Counted from the stretch's first letter, positions 21,612-33,906 are shown. The stretch: DNA of 64,000 nucleotides from Haberlea rhodopensis (GCA_907163345.1 CAJQUN010000036.1:2480001-2544000), one strand, 5' to 3'. Translations and numbers: made by a program. The notes: generated by a model from the letters alone, not told the origin.

Positions 21612-21925
21612 CATCCAAGTGAAGAATGAAGAGGTTAGCTGAACCATCTGATCAAACACAAGAAAAACATCAACGCAAAGCTAATCATTTTCATTGATAT
21701 ACTCTAAAGTTTCAGCAAGAGCAGAAAAGAACTACCACTGTAATCTTGAAAGATTAACTACAACTGAGTCTGCTGTTCAAAGAACACTCTAAGCAAAATA
21801 GTTTCATATCTCGTGTGAGTGTTAAAGAATTCATTGTAAACAACTTAGGAAGTTGTGATTGCTAGCAGTTTAGGCCAAGCTGTGTGAGTGCCTAAGGAGG
21901 TTGTATACTGTAAAATGTAAACCAA

Positions 21926-23087
21926 AGTTTATGTTGAACAACCTCATGGATTTGAAAGCCATCAGCAGCCTTTGTCTGTTTTTCGACTAAACAAGGCTTT
22001 GTATGGTTTGAAGCAAGCTTCCGGTGCATGGTATGAGACTCTGTCCAAATATTTGACTGAGCATAACTTTACCATTGGCACAGTGAACAAGACCCTGTTC
22101 AAATTCACAAAGGGTGACCATACTGTGCTAGTTCAAATTTATGTTGATGATATTATTTTCGGCAGTACTAACTCAAAACTTTGCTAAAGATTTTCAAAAA
22201 TAATGCAGGATCAATTTGAGATGAGCATGATGGGAGAATTATCATTTTTCTTGGGATTGCAAGTCAAGCAATCCAGTGACGGAATTCTGATAACTCAGTC
22301 TAAATATACCAAGGAACTGCTGAAAAAGTATGTGATGAGTACAAGTTCAGCAGCTGGCACTCCAATGAGCTCATCTGCAAAACTCGACTTGGATAATTCA
22401 GGCATACCAGTCGAAGTAACAATGTATCGCGGTATTATCGGATCCTTACTTTACTTGACATCCAGCCGACCAGACATCATGTTTGCAGTCTATATGTGTG
22501 CTCGTTTCTAAGCAAATCCCAAACAATCACACTTCACTGCTGTCAAAAGGATTCTCAAATATCTAAAAGGCACTGAAAATGTTGGTCTCTGGTATCCAAG
22601 AGACTCAACGTTTAATCTGATTGGATATTCAGATGCTGACTACGCAGGATGCAAAATTGATAGGAAAAGTACCAGTGGATATTGTCAATTTCTCGAAGAT
22701 AGATTAATCTCATGGGGTTGCAAAAAGCAGACATCCATAGCAACTTCTACTGCAGAGGCCGAGTACCTTGCTGCTGGAAGCTGCTGTGCTCAACTGCTCT
22801 GGATTCAACAGCAACTGCGAGACTATGGAATTGAATCCACTGAGGCACCAATCTTTTGTGATAATACATCTGCCATAGCTATCACGTACAACCCTGTTCT
22901 TCATACTCGCATCAAGCATATTGATATCCTTCATCATTTCATTAGAGACCACGTTATGAAGAAAGAGATTTGGCTAGAGTACATATCCACCGAACAGTAA
23001 GCGTCAGATATCTTCACAAAACCCCTACCTGACGCTAAGTTCTCTTATTTTCAAAATATTCTTGGCTTAATTGAAATAAACCCTTGA
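21926..23087 (+). pseudogene. element C RT and RNase H remnant
   Basis: It starts mid-RT with YVEQPHGF and FRLNKALYGLKQA. The catalytic box YVDDIIFGSTN is at about 22141-22173, and FEMSMMGELSFFLGLQVKQ follows. RNase H runs from about 22620 (SDADYAGCKIDRKSTSGYCQF) to the stop at 23085-23087. A stop near 22185 and another near 22510 break the frame. The sequence motifs match SIRE-type copia. Confidence 0.88.
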
Positions 23088-23593
23088 TTGCGATTATTTC
23101 TGTATGATGAATTCATGGGGAATTACTTAGTAGAAACTGCATGAATTTAGGGGGAATGTTAGTTAAAGATTTTTTTTAAGGTCTGTTGAAGCTTAGCTGG
23201 TAAAACAATAGTCTGCTGTAGTAGATGTTACCTTACCAGTAGGACTCTACATAAAGCAGACTTTATCAAGTATGTCTTGCTGACAATAACCTTCAAAAAC
23301 TATTAACCTACTAGAATGTCGGAATTCAAATTTAATTTTATAAAAATAAATTATTTCAATCCCGCCCAAATCTTGTCCTTTTATTATTTTTTTAAAATTT
23401 TAAATCGTTAGATGACCGCCACGTATCCATGTGTCCGCTCATCTACAGTACGACGTTACATCTACTCTTTCTTTCATCGCCTTTATCATTCTCATTTTTC
23501 TCTTACTTGTATCTTTTCCAAACTTACTGCACTAACTTTCTCCCCAGAAACTCTTACTCTTTGGGTCATCTGATTCTCTGTATCTACACCAAA

Positions 23594-26223
23594 ATGTCAG
23601 AATACCCAGCCCAGCTTCGTCGCAAAATCCAATTCACGTGGATTTTCATTCGATTTCCACCAACTCTGATGAAAACATCAAAGAAGTTTTTCAAAAACTG
23701 GATACCTCTGGACTTCTGGTGATATTCAGCCAAGCTCCTACATTTTACAAAGATGCTCTCCAAGAATTCTTTGCCAGTGCCAAAATTGTAGACGACTCAG
23801 TGGTGGCGTCCATCTCTGGTCAGCTTGTCACCATTACTCAGCTGGTCTTTGCCACCCACTTATGTCTCCCCTCTACTGGACTCACAGACTTCTCCACTGT
23901 TTCAATGGCTACTCGGGAAGAAATGTGCACCATCTTCTCAGACCCTGACATTCGTCTGCGACGTCCTCCCTTTAAAAAGATTTTAATGAAGAGTCATTTC
24001 CGCCAACTGGCTGATGTCATCTCCAAAGGTCTCCTGTGCAAAGCTGGGTCTTTTGATGTCATCACCCCAGAGAAATTTGATGCCATGAGTGCCATTGTCA
24101 AAGGATTAGATGTAAATTGGTCAGTCGTCCTGTTTCAGGTTCTTATCGGACTAGTAACATCAGGGAAGGGTCAATCGAGTTTTGCTCTTCCTCTTAGCCG
24201 CATCTTTGACAGTAAACACATTAAGGCGGGGGATTTATCCACTCTTCATCCAGGAAAACTTGTCACTGCCAAATACCTCCAGATTCACCGTCAACGAGTT
24301 GGTAGAGAAGTTGGTCTGATGAAGCGGCGGACAACTCAAGTTGTGAGTGACTCTGAACAAACGATATCCGAGTCTACTGAGTCATCACATCCCCCCTCCC
24401 CTAAAAAGCCCAGAACCAGAAAAGGGGCTCCTACTGTCCTCAAGTAGCAAGTTACTGCTACTACTTCAACTGCTACTGCTACCATCTCTACTGGAGCTCC
24501 GGCAGTAGTTACCACCACTTCTAGGGAGACAAGTCCCATAAATCCTCCACCAGAGGAACCAACTGCATCAGCTGCCTCTTTGGTCATGGTACTCACTGAA
24601 CCAGTCGCTCCAACTGACCACTCCTCCAAACTTATGAGTTCTCAACAAGTACCTGGCTCTATCAGCTTCCGAAAACCAAAGTCTACCCATCCTTATTGTC
24701 ACCCTAAGGACACTACCACAGGAAAGGGCAAAGCAGTTATGGGACCAGTGTCCACCCCAGTAGCGTTTGAAATTCAAATGGTCATGGATGAAGTGGAAGC
24801 CAAGCTGAAACAACAGCTTGCAATATTTGATCGATGGGTGGAGGCGCGTTTAAAAATTCACTTTGATGACTTCTCTCCCATTCTTGAACAGGCACGGGAA
24901 GATGAGAACCTCATCCTGGCCTACCTCCAGCTCACTGACACTGAGAAGAGTTTGAAGCTTCGTGATCTCTTCCGCATGATGAATTATGTGGGAAAACTTC
25001 AAGCTCTTGTTCATTCGAGGCTCCATCAGTTTAACATTGACTCTGGCACAGCAAATCACGATTGGGCTGTTCTCAATGCATTAGGACCTAAACTTGATAT
25101 GGCTGAGCATGCTCTTCATGATCTCAGAATCTCAACAGGTCTACACTCTTGCTCTACCTTACCAAGAGATGATAGTCCAACTCCTACTAACTTGGACATA
25201 GTTCTTACCGGCCCACCTGAAGTCTCTGTGGTAGATCCTACTCCAACAGCTCCTACCCCTGACCCGCTTATCACCTCTGCTCCAGGTTCTGTCAGTGATC
25301 AACCTTTAAAGGTGCTGAATGTTGATCATATCAATGTCGACACTGTCATTCAGACTGTAGTTCATCAGGTTACCGTCTCTTCAGACAATGATGATCATAG
25401 CGAGTCTTCACCACACTCTGCTGATCATACTCAGTCCTCTGCAGCTGAGATGGAGCACGCTGCTACTGGCATGGATGCCATTGATACTGTCATCCCTGCT
25501 GCACCACCCACTAAAGCTACTGCTATTTTGACCACTGCTGATATTGAGGGTCTCCTGGCATTGTCACCACAAATCCTGAGACTCAAACAGATGCCCTGAA
25601 TCAATCCTTGGAACATAATCCTCCTGAGGATTTCTTCGATTTTTCCACTCACATTCCTCTTGAAGGACCTCCTAGTATTGCTGATCAACTGCGACATCTG
25701 TCCAATGTAATCTCTGAGCTAGCCAGTGATGTAAACAAGCTGAAGCAAGAAGAACGAACTGCTAGTATTATCATTGGGACCACCAGCAGCATACCGACTC
25801 CCAATTTCAGCAGGTGTATCGTGACCTAAGCATTCTGACGTCTACGTAACCAGGCTTCAAACTTTTGTTGTGGATGCTTTTGTTGATTCCTTCTCTCGGA
25901 TAGGGCAGACTCGTCTTCAGATTACCCAGCAAAATGAATCTCTTCATACTGCCACCTCACTAGCACTTGAAGACAAAATTGAAGATGCCAAGAAAGCACT
26001 ATCCGATCAGCTGGCTAACATGCAGGTGGCTTTCGCTTCACAGATACAGGATTTGAGCAACAGTCTACCAGCTGTTCCTCAAACCACTAGACGCCTACCG
26101 GAGCCCAGCAGACCTGCTCTCTTGCACAGACGAGAATCGGATCCAGCTCAACGATCATCTGCTGTAGCGGAAGGGTCACATCGGTCAAGACCTCCCTCCC
26201 AGCCACGGTCTCACAGTCCATGA
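23594..26223 (+). pseudogene. post-pol additional ORF of SIRE-like element (env-like position), broken
   Basis: It begins with ATG at 23594 (MSEYPAQLRRKIQF), shifts to the frame of 23638-24447, has an in-frame TAG at 24448, and stays open in the same frame through 24580-25599. It then shifts at about 25580 to 25608-25829 and again to 25870-26223. Restored only in outline, it would be about 870 codons. Visible parts are a globular N-terminal domain, a Ser/Pro/Lys-rich hinge (SPKKPRTRK near 24400), a helical middle with coiled-coil-like heptads (24770-25130), an acidic His/Ser-rich stretch, and a Pro/Ser/Arg-rich tail. No signal peptide or membrane span is obvious, so an envelope function is not supported by what can be seen. 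Confidence 0.7.
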
Positions 26224-27128
26224 CAACCTCCTGCTGACACTCCCTCTTCCACCCGTGACTTCTCTCAACATTGGCTACGGAGAAAACAGTACATTTTCCT
26301 TGTCTTCTTGTGTTTAACTATTATATGTTTCTCATCAATATTCATGATTCTGTCAATACTTATCTATCTCTTTATCTGCACTACTTTACGCAGGACATGA
26401 CATTTCATACTGCCACTTGCTAAATTTTTCACTATAAATAGCATGCTAGTTCTCCAACTCAACTCATCAATCATGCTACTCTTAACTGAGATTCTTAATC
26501 TTGTAACTTATCTGCAACACATATTCATGGGTTCATTACTTATCTAAATCAACCCTCCATGGGTTGATTACTTATCTAACCACCCATCTATGCTAGCTCC
26601 AGCTTCCTGGACCAGGTGTTTCTCCACCAGCCTGGAATTTGGGCAGCAGATGCCTGGGTGCTGATGACAAAAAGGGGGAAGACAGAGAATTTTCATTAAA
26701 GACAGAGACCTTGATAAATGAACAGAGGACTACTTTGAAGATAATGTTGGTTTTATGGGTTTTCCTTTGTTCTAAGCCTCTCTGTATGCACTTTATCTCC
26801 CCCTCCATTTGTTAACAACTCTGAAACTAGCTGGCTCGGATCATTCCATACTGGCTATGTTTCTCAAGTTGTCTTTACCCTGTTGAATAGTTTGTAGAAA
26901 TAGGTTTGCTGAAAGATTTGTAAGATGTACGATGTAATCAGAATTCATTTTAAATAAATGACATTCTCTTAAATACTCAGTTTGATTACTACTTGTAATC
27001 TGCTTACCTATTTAACAAATTGCAAGTCTACGTTGTTTTGTTTCTAAGTATTAACAGAAGTTGTTGTTCAATATAATCAAGCAAGAGTCTCAAGTACTAA
27101 GTTTTGTCATCACCAAAAAGGGGGAAAT
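26224..27128 (+). other. element C 3' non-coding region with two purine tracts
   Basis: It is non-coding sequence between the additional ORF and the right LTR. It contains GATGACAAAAAGGGGGAAG at 26662-26680 and the terminal tract CACCAAAAAGGGGGAAA before the LTR at about 27111-27127. Confidence 0.7.
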
Positions 27129-28358
27129 TGTTGGGAAATTTTTCTAAGTTTTGGTGATTACAAGACATCTACCGGATGAACATCTACTGGACAGACATCT
27201 ACCGGATGGACATCTACTGGACAGACATCTACCGGTAGACAGCTACCGGATGGACATCTACTGGACAGACATCTACCGGATAGACATCTACAGGAGAGAC
27301 ATCTACTGGACAGACATCTACATGATGGGCATCTACTGGACAGACATCTACCGGATGGACATCTACCGGATGGACATCTATTGGACAGACATCTACCGAA
27401 TAAACATATACCGGACGGACATCTATCGGATACAAACATCTACCAGATACAGACATCTACTGAACAGAGACATCTACTGAGTACAGAAGAACGATCATTT
27501 GAAAGAAGAAAACCAGCAGATGTCTAACTATCCAGTAAGTGCACAAAGCAACAAGACAAAACAAGTACAACCTATTCTGACAAAGGTACAACAGAGCGCC
27601 GCACCTTGCTATATCTCCGCCACCATTAGCGTCAGAATAAAAGAGCCGTTGCATAACAAAATAGGAAAGAAGACAATCAGAATTTGAAATGAAGACAGGA
27701 AATTAATCTCTTCTAAATATAGAAAAGATGTCGTTAGACCACTGAGTCTATAAATACATCAAAGTGAAGAATGAAGAGGTTAGCTGAACCATCTGATCAA
27801 ACACAAGAAAAACATCAACGTCAAAGCTAATCATTTTCATTGATATACTCTAAAGTTTCAGCAAGAGCAGAAAAGAACTACCACTGTAATCTTGAAAGAT
27901 TAACTACAACCGATTCTGCTGTTCAAAGAACACTCTAAGCAAAACAGTTTCATAGCTCGTGTGATTGTTAAAGAATTCATTGTAAACAACTTAGGAAGTT
28001 GTGATTGCTAGAAGTTTAGGCCAAGCCGTGTGAGTGCCTAAGGAGGTTGTATACTGTAAAGTGTAAACCAAAGTCTTCTAGTGTAACCTTCTTGCAAAGG
28101 AAGAAGGGGAGACGTAGACGCGTTGTGCTTTGAACTTCCAGAAACAATATTTGTGTCATTTACTTACTGCAATTTACTATTCAGTTATTACTACTCACAA
28201 GTCTAGCAGACGTCCTCCTCACTATAATCAGTGTCTGCTGACTCGCAACAAATTGAGAAGCTACTGCAGTACTTAACAGTCTGTAGCAAACCGAGTAGAA
28301 TCGAAATTGAATCAAGTGTTTATTCAACCCCCTTCTAAACACTAGCTCGATCCTAACA
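27129..28358 (+). repeat. right LTR of element C
   Basis: It is 1230 bp, TGTTGGGAAATTTTTC to CGATCCTAACA. It carries the 15-bp array at 27165-27480 and TATAAATA at 27749-27756. Confidence 0.92.
27165..27480 (+). repeat. 15-bp minisatellite in right LTR of element C
   Basis: It has the same unit as the left array, but the order of unit variants differs. It includes an irregular insertion (ACCGGTAGACAGCTACC) around 27230-27250. The two arrays have therefore changed independently since insertion. Confidence 0.92.
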
Positions 28359-28363
28359 ACAAG

Positions 28364-28848
28364 ATTCACATGTTTCATATGATTCAAAATAAATGAATCT
28401 AAAACTCCATCCTTATGAAGTTTTGATATGCGATTCTCGTTTAAATGGCCCAAGCGACAATACCAGAGATAAGTTGGATTAGAATCATTAGTCTTAATCC
28501 TCTTAGTGTTTATATTATAGACAGGCATATCAAGGATTAGAACATAGAGACCATTAATCAACTGTGCATTAGCATAAAACATATCATTCAAATAAATGGA
28601 GCAACATTTATCCTTTATAATAAATGAAAAACCCGTCTTGTCTAAACAAGAAATTGAAATGATGTTTCTAGTAATCGATGGCACAAAATAACAGTCTTGT
28701 AATATAAAATTAAACCAGAAGGCAAAGTTAATGAATAATCTCATATAGCTAATGCAACAACTCTTGCTCTATTTCCCACTCTTAGGTCAACTTCGCCTTT
28801 TGCCAACACTCTACTCCTTTTGAGTTCCTGCACATTAACACAAACGTG
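28364..28848 (-). pseudogene. copia A pre-integrase and protease-linker fragment
   Basis: It contains CRLGHLNENRISKLHKDG and, further upstream in the element, ELKRSRVLAKGEVDLRVGN. It continues the frame order broken at 20987 by element C, and stops where element B is inserted. It aligns with 39951-40440 of element B. Confidence 0.85.
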
Positions 28849-28853
28849 AGAAC

Positions 28854-29724
28854 TGTAAGTAATCCAACGAGCATACAACACAGCGGAATTTAAATATTGG
28901 ATTACTAAAACCGTGGATCTATACAAAGTGATCATATCAGAATAGAGATAATAAAAGAGTCTCACCCTTGTAGCGTGTTTGAAGCAGATTCCACGTTGTA
29001 GCACCTCGAGTCACAAACAAAAGTTTGCACCTTTGTCTCTACGGTATCCACACGATCAAATCGAACAAGGGACGTTCAAGAACAAGTTGCTAGACTTATT
29101 CTTGAACCAAAACTGAACTCCCAGTTCAAAACCGATCAACGACTACCAATCTCTTCTCCCAAGAACTCGACGGCGGCCGTGAGTTTTGATGAGAGAAAGA
29201 GGCGGCCAAATGGAGTAGAGTGGAGGCTAGGTTATGTGATTATGAATTGTATCTCTAACAATTAATTATAACCTTGTATTTATATTATAAGATTTAATTA
29301 AGGTTCAAGACTTTCTTAAAGTCTCATGGGCCCAAACCCATGATTTAATTAAATCCTTATAATCATTTAATTAAGACTCTTCTTAATTAATTAATTAATC
29401 CAATGAATTTAATTTTCCCTTATCGATTTAATCTTTTGTGCGACCCGATATGATCTTGTAATGTTGGCAGTGACATAAAATCTCATTTTATCTCACAAGC
29501 AATGAGCGGTATCTAGCAACACATCAAGGCTACCCAAATTACAAGAATGTCATTGACTCGACATTAACCTTAGAACTTGTGATAATATTAACCATGTAAC
29601 TTAATCCCTTTGTCCATGTGTTTAGATTGAACACGAGTCATGGAATAGTCATACTCGTATATTCAATCTCTATTTCTTGATCCCCAAGTAGAACTAGAAT
29701 AAACGAATAAGCTCGATATCACAT
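28854..29724 (-). repeat. 3' LTR of element B, part 1
   Basis: It matches 43202-44074 of the 5' LTR with very few differences. It ends in CACAT, the target of element F. Confidence 0.92.
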
Positions 29725-31232
29725 TGATGTGACTAGAAATAGGCACATCTTTTGCGCTTAATTGTCTACGATTTGGTATATTTTGATGGATAAATTGATG
29801 CATGTGCTACCTAATCGTATATTTGTATAAATATAGGAAAAGGTGAAGAAATCAAGCTAAAATGATGAAAGAAGGAATAAAGTTGAAGGAAAGAGGAAAA
29901 AAACCAGAATCTATGACACATGTTGCTCCTTTCTCCTCAAATTCTATATGTTCCAGCCAAGTTTTGGGAATGTGATCAGCATGAGGTTGTAGAACATTGA
30001 GTTATCTACGCGTGGACAACTGATTCGTTGAATTTGGAGTTTGTATGAGAAAGTTATGGCCAAAACACGAAACTTGCAGAAGCTGAAAAATGAGCGGAAA
30101 TGTTCTGGAAAAGGCGATCGATCGAGAGCAAATTACGGATCGATCGAGCGAGGCAGTGGTGTTTTGGAAAATATGGAAACATGATTTCTTTCCTTCCCAA
30201 GGAGATTCCAACCTATTCCATCAACCTCCCAGCCTCCTTATACACGATTTTGAGAGTAAATTAGACATAATTTCATACCTTAGGAGAGTTTTAGATTTTA
30301 GAATAATTTTTCTTCCGACTTTTATCAAGAACAACGCGAAGAACGGAACCGAAATTGACAAGCCGGAATCGTGATTCCTTTTAGTAACTCTTTCTTCTCC
30401 TATTAGTTTGATGTTTTTTAGATTAATTTTGATTGTTGTTAATCTAGATATGAGTAGCTAAATACTTTTGTGATTCTCGGTTTAGGAAAACGATACATTG
30501 TGAGATAAGATTTGATTGTTGATTTTCTTTGAGTATCAATTGTTTTTCTGATTTGATTTTTCATAATTGTTATGTATGATTGTTGGATTGATCATCTAGC
30601 TTTTGTTCATACAATTTCACGCTAAATTAGATATCAAATACGGAATCTTTTGATCCCTCTAATTTATGAAGCAACTAAGATTAATTAAATTCCGCTTGTG
30701 AGTTTGTTAAATTCTTAGGAAAAACAATTGACTAGATTAAACATAGACGCTTGGATTATGTTGTTTAGATTCATCGATCTCACTAGTTCATATGCTATCT
30801 TCGATTTAAATCTTAATCGCTTGTATTTTGATTGATTGTTTGATAAGGGTTAAACTAGAACGCTTGGGCTAGTTAACTAAACTTAAGGTGAGATAGGACT
30901 TTGATTATTGGATTAAACGTCCACGATGAATATTCATAAGAGAATTGAATCGTATGTGAAGATCGATGACCAAGATAGTAAACACCAATTGTAAAGTTAA
31001 CCGAAAACCGAGAATCGCTCTTTTCTCATAAGTTAATTCATCTAGTTTACTTTTGCATCATAGTAGTAGTATTATTCAATTGATTTCAAAACCCCCTTTT
31101 TATTTTCGTTTGCATAAATTAACACAAAGATATAACCTTCCTCGTGGGATCGATCTCTACTCACGCTACTACATTCATTACTGTTATTAACTTGAGAGGG
31201 TTAATTTGGGGCGTACGCGATAAACGCTACCA
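29725..31232 (+). repeat. left LTR of element F
   Basis: It is 1508 bp, TGATGTGACTAG to AACGCTACCA. It holds two GATCGATC clusters at 30113-30143. It lacks 17 bp present at about 36053-36069 of the right LTR. Confidence 0.93.
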
Positions 31233-31235
31233 AAT

Positions 31236-31256
31236 TTTGGCGCCGTTGCCGGGGAA
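31236..31256 (+). other. PBS of element F
   Basis: TTGGCGCCGTTGCCGGGGA lies four bases after the LTR. I recall this as complementary to plant tRNA-Asp and characteristic of Athila-type elements. Confidence 0.8.
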
Positions 31257-31312
31257 GGCAATTACTTTTGTGTTAACGTCGTTTTATTTATTTAGTTTTA
31301 TACTACTGTGGT

Positions 31313-32464
31313 TTGTTGATGAATACAGGTGAACTCTCTGATCACGAAGATAATTTTTACTACGATCCTGAGATCGAGAGGACACTACATCGGAGAAGAA
31401 GAGAAGCAAGGTTACTTGAGGAAGAAGAAGAGAGGAACATGATGGCTGCGAATCAAAGTTTGAGGCAGTTGGCGAATCCTAACTTCGATCAACAACCTCT
31501 CTGCATCACTTTCCCTGCTCTAGCCAACAACGTAAATTTCGAACTCAAATCTGGTTTGATTCATTTATTGCCATCATTTCATGGTCTTGCAGGTGAGAAC
31601 CCGCATAAGCACTTGATGGAGTTCCACGTGGTATGCACTACTATGAAGCCAGCTGGCGTGACGGAGGAGCAAATAAAACTGCGAGCCTTTCCATTCTCGC
31701 TAAAAGATGCTGCAAAAGATTGGCTATTCTACTTATCCTCCGGATCAATCACCACGTGGACGGACTTGCAACGAGTCTTTCTAGAGAAGTACTTTCCAGC
31801 TTCAAGGGCAACTAACATAAGGAAGGAGATATATGGGGTGAAGCAGTTCCATGAGGAGTCACTGCATGAGTACTGGGAACGATTCAAGAAGTTGTGTGCA
31901 AGTTGTCCACAACATCAGATAAGTGAACATCTGTTGATTCAATATTTCTATGAATGTTTGCTATCTGGTGATAGGAACTTGGTGGATGCGGCAAGCGGAG
32001 GATCTTTCATTGACAAGACAGCGGAGGAGGCAAGGAACTTAATAGCTAACATGGCGACCAACTCCCAACAATTTGGACATGTTCGCCATGGACAACCGCC
32101 AAGAAAAGAGGTAAATGTATCCAATCTGGAACAACAATTGATAGACTTAACTTTTCTTTTGCGTAATCTTGCAGGTGGCAATGTGGGGAAGATGAAGCCG
32201 TGCGGAATCTGTCTAGCTGCGAACCATCCCACTGATGCATGTCCATCACTACAAGAGACATCCACTGAGCACGTGAATGCAGCGGGAGGATTCCCAGGGC
32301 CACCACAAAGGAGTTATGACCATCCACCAAACAACTACAATCAAGGTTGGAGGGACCATCCGAACCAAGGCTATGGGAACCCACAGATGCACCAACCTCC
32401 ACCCTACAGACCGTCATACAGCGACCTCCACCACCACCTGTGCACCCTCCTTTTGACAGGTTAG
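31313..32464 (+). CDS. element F gag
   Basis: It is a 383-codon frame. The N-terminus has the Athila signature YDPEIERTLHRRRREA. The gag core has GENPHKHLMEFH, FPFSLKDAAKDWLFYL and W.RFKKLCASCPQH. A cysteine cluster, CGICLAANHPTDACPS, is at about 32200-32250 in place of a classic CCHC knuckle. Near the end a Pro/Gln/Asn/Tyr-rich stretch leads to a frame change. The true gag-protease product probably continues in the frame of 32347-33843, with a single indel at about 32400-32440 splitting it. Confidence 0.85.
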   Translation: MLMNTGELSDHEDNFYYDPEIERTLHRRRREARLLEEEEERNMMAANQSLRQLANPNFDQQPLCITFPALANNVNFELKSGLIHLLPSFHGLAGENPHKHLMEFHVVCTTMKPAGVTEEQIKLRAFPFSLKDAAKDWLFYLSSGSITTWTDLQRVFLEKYFPASRATNIRKEIYGVKQFHEESLHEYWERFKKLCASCPQHQISEHLLIQYFYECLLSGDRNLVDAASGGSFIDKTAEEARNLIANMATNSQQFGHVRHGQPPRKEVNVSNLEQQLIDLTFLLRNLAGGNVGKMKPCGICLAANHPTDACPSLQETSTEHVNAAGGFPGPPQRSYDHPPNNYNQGWRDHPNQGYGNPQMHQPPPYRPSYSDLHHHLCTLLLTG

Positions 32465-33843
32465 AAAATATTATTAAAGTTATTGCTGAAAATAACTTAC
32501 AATTTCAACAGGAGATGAGGGCGAGCATCCAGAGTTTGACTACGCAAATGGGACAATTAGAGACTTCTCTCAACAAGCATGAAACGAGCAAGTCAAATGG
32601 ACTACCGTCACAGTCGGAGGTGAACCCATGGGAGAATGTGGGCGCCATCACTTTGAAGATGAGCGAAGATGAAGATGATGAGAAAGTGGTACTAACACCA
32701 CCCGGAAGAGAAGAAGCGGAAGAGATGAAGGAGATGGAGAAGGACGTTGAAGAGCCCATACAAGAGGAGGAACCACGGGGTAAGTTCCCTAAATTTTCTG
32801 AATATAAAATTGAACCCCCATTCCCCCTTATTTTTAAGGAAAATAGGAAAGATGAGGATATCAAGGAACTCTACGAGACTTTCCGACGATGTGAGGAAAA
32901 CGCTCCACTACATGAAGCCATGATGAAGATACCTCGATGCGCGGGATTTTTGAAGGAGGTATGGAAAGTGGGTAAGAACAAGGAAGGAAAAGGGTGTCCC
33001 AAGATTGAGTTAGGTGAGAATGTTTCCGCGGGTATCCAAAGAAGCATTCCCACAAAGTGTAAGGACCCTGGTATGTTTTCTATCCCTTGTGTGATTGGAA
33101 CTACTAGAATTGAGAAGGCAATGCTAGATTTAGGATCATCCATTAATGTCATGCCTTACTCAATCTACAATCAACTGAAACCCGGACCTTTGAAACAAGA
33201 CCATTCTGTTATTCAATTAGCTGATAGGTCCACGGTTAGTCCTAGGGGGATAGTAGAGGACATACTTGTTCATATAGAGAATTTGGTCTTCCCCGCCGAT
33301 TTCTATGTTTTAGACATGGAAGATGGTGATACATCTAGCCCCATTCTTTTAGGGAGATTATTCTTGAAAACATCAAAATCTGTGATCGACGTGAATATCG
33401 GCCTATTAACAACAGAGTTTAATGGTGAAAGTGCAAAATTTAATATATATGAACCCATTAAAACTCATGAGCATGCTAGTTACGCTATTGATATAAATGA
33501 TGCATATGATACTGATTTTGATAATGATGAATTGTGGGAGATGGAAAAGGCTACTGATGGCCTTGGTGATAACGGAGGTATGGATTCTCATCCTATGTAT
33601 ACTGTTCACACTATTGCTGCTTTATTTATTCATGATACTGCTGACTCTCTCTATTCTCACTTGCAGGATCGTACCATTGAAAAAAAGCACCCTTCGGACA
33701 GACTACAACAAGCCACATACGTTGAAGGAGGAAAAAGGACTGAGGACGCCCACTCAAAGGCGAACAAACCGAAATTCAAGGGAATCAAGAAGATATTGAG
33801 GTGGAAGAAGAATGATAGAGCGACACCGCATCACCCACCTTGA
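32430..33843 (+). CDS. element F gag C-terminus and aspartic protease
   Basis: The frame is open from 32347 but is meaningful only after the proline run (PPPPPVHPPF, about 32430). It has a helical region with MGQLETSLNKHE, an acidic stretch (EDEDDEK, EEPIQEEEP), then KFPKFSEYKIEPPFP. The retropepsin is at about 33050-33390: PCVIGTTRIEKAMLDLGSSI (DLGSS in place of the DTGS or DSGA active site), then INVMPYSIYNQL and SPILLGRLFLKT. The C-terminus is Lys-rich. It ends at 33841-33843 without a fused RT, unlike complete Athila polyproteins. Confidence 0.85.
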
Positions 33844-33886
33844 TAGAAGACTAGCGTCGGGCCACCGACGTTAAACAGAGGCGCTG

Positions 33887-33906
33887 CTTGGGAGGCAACC
33901 CAAGGG
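33887..33906 (+). other. hairpin in element F after the protease ORF
   Basis: CTTGGG, the loop AGGCAA, then CCCAAG form a perfect 6-bp stem 45 bp after the stop codon. I recall similar GGGAGGCAACCC motifs in many Athila/Tat elements. Confidence 0.6.

Larger units (their letters stand above)
20988..21928 (+). repeat. left LTR of element C, 3'-truncated
   Basis: It matches 27129-28070 of the right LTR, then stops at ACCAAAGT and passes straight into RT coding sequence. It contains a 15-bp tandem array and a TATAAATA box at 21604-21611. About 290 bp of LTR end is missing. Confidence 0.88.
20988..28358 (+). mobile_element. SIRE-like copia element C, internally deleted
   Basis: It is flanked by a perfect TSD, ACAAG (20983-20987 and 28359-28363), inside copia A. 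The right LTR is complete (27129-28358). The left LTR lacks its 3' end and is fused to RT. After RNase H comes a long additional ORF region, typical of SIRE/Maximus elements that carry a post-pol (env-like) ORF. LTR ends are TGTTGGGAAA... and ...TCCTAACA. It is on the opposite strand to its host element. Gag, protease, integrase and the PBS are gone, so it is non-autonomous. Confidence 0.88.
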
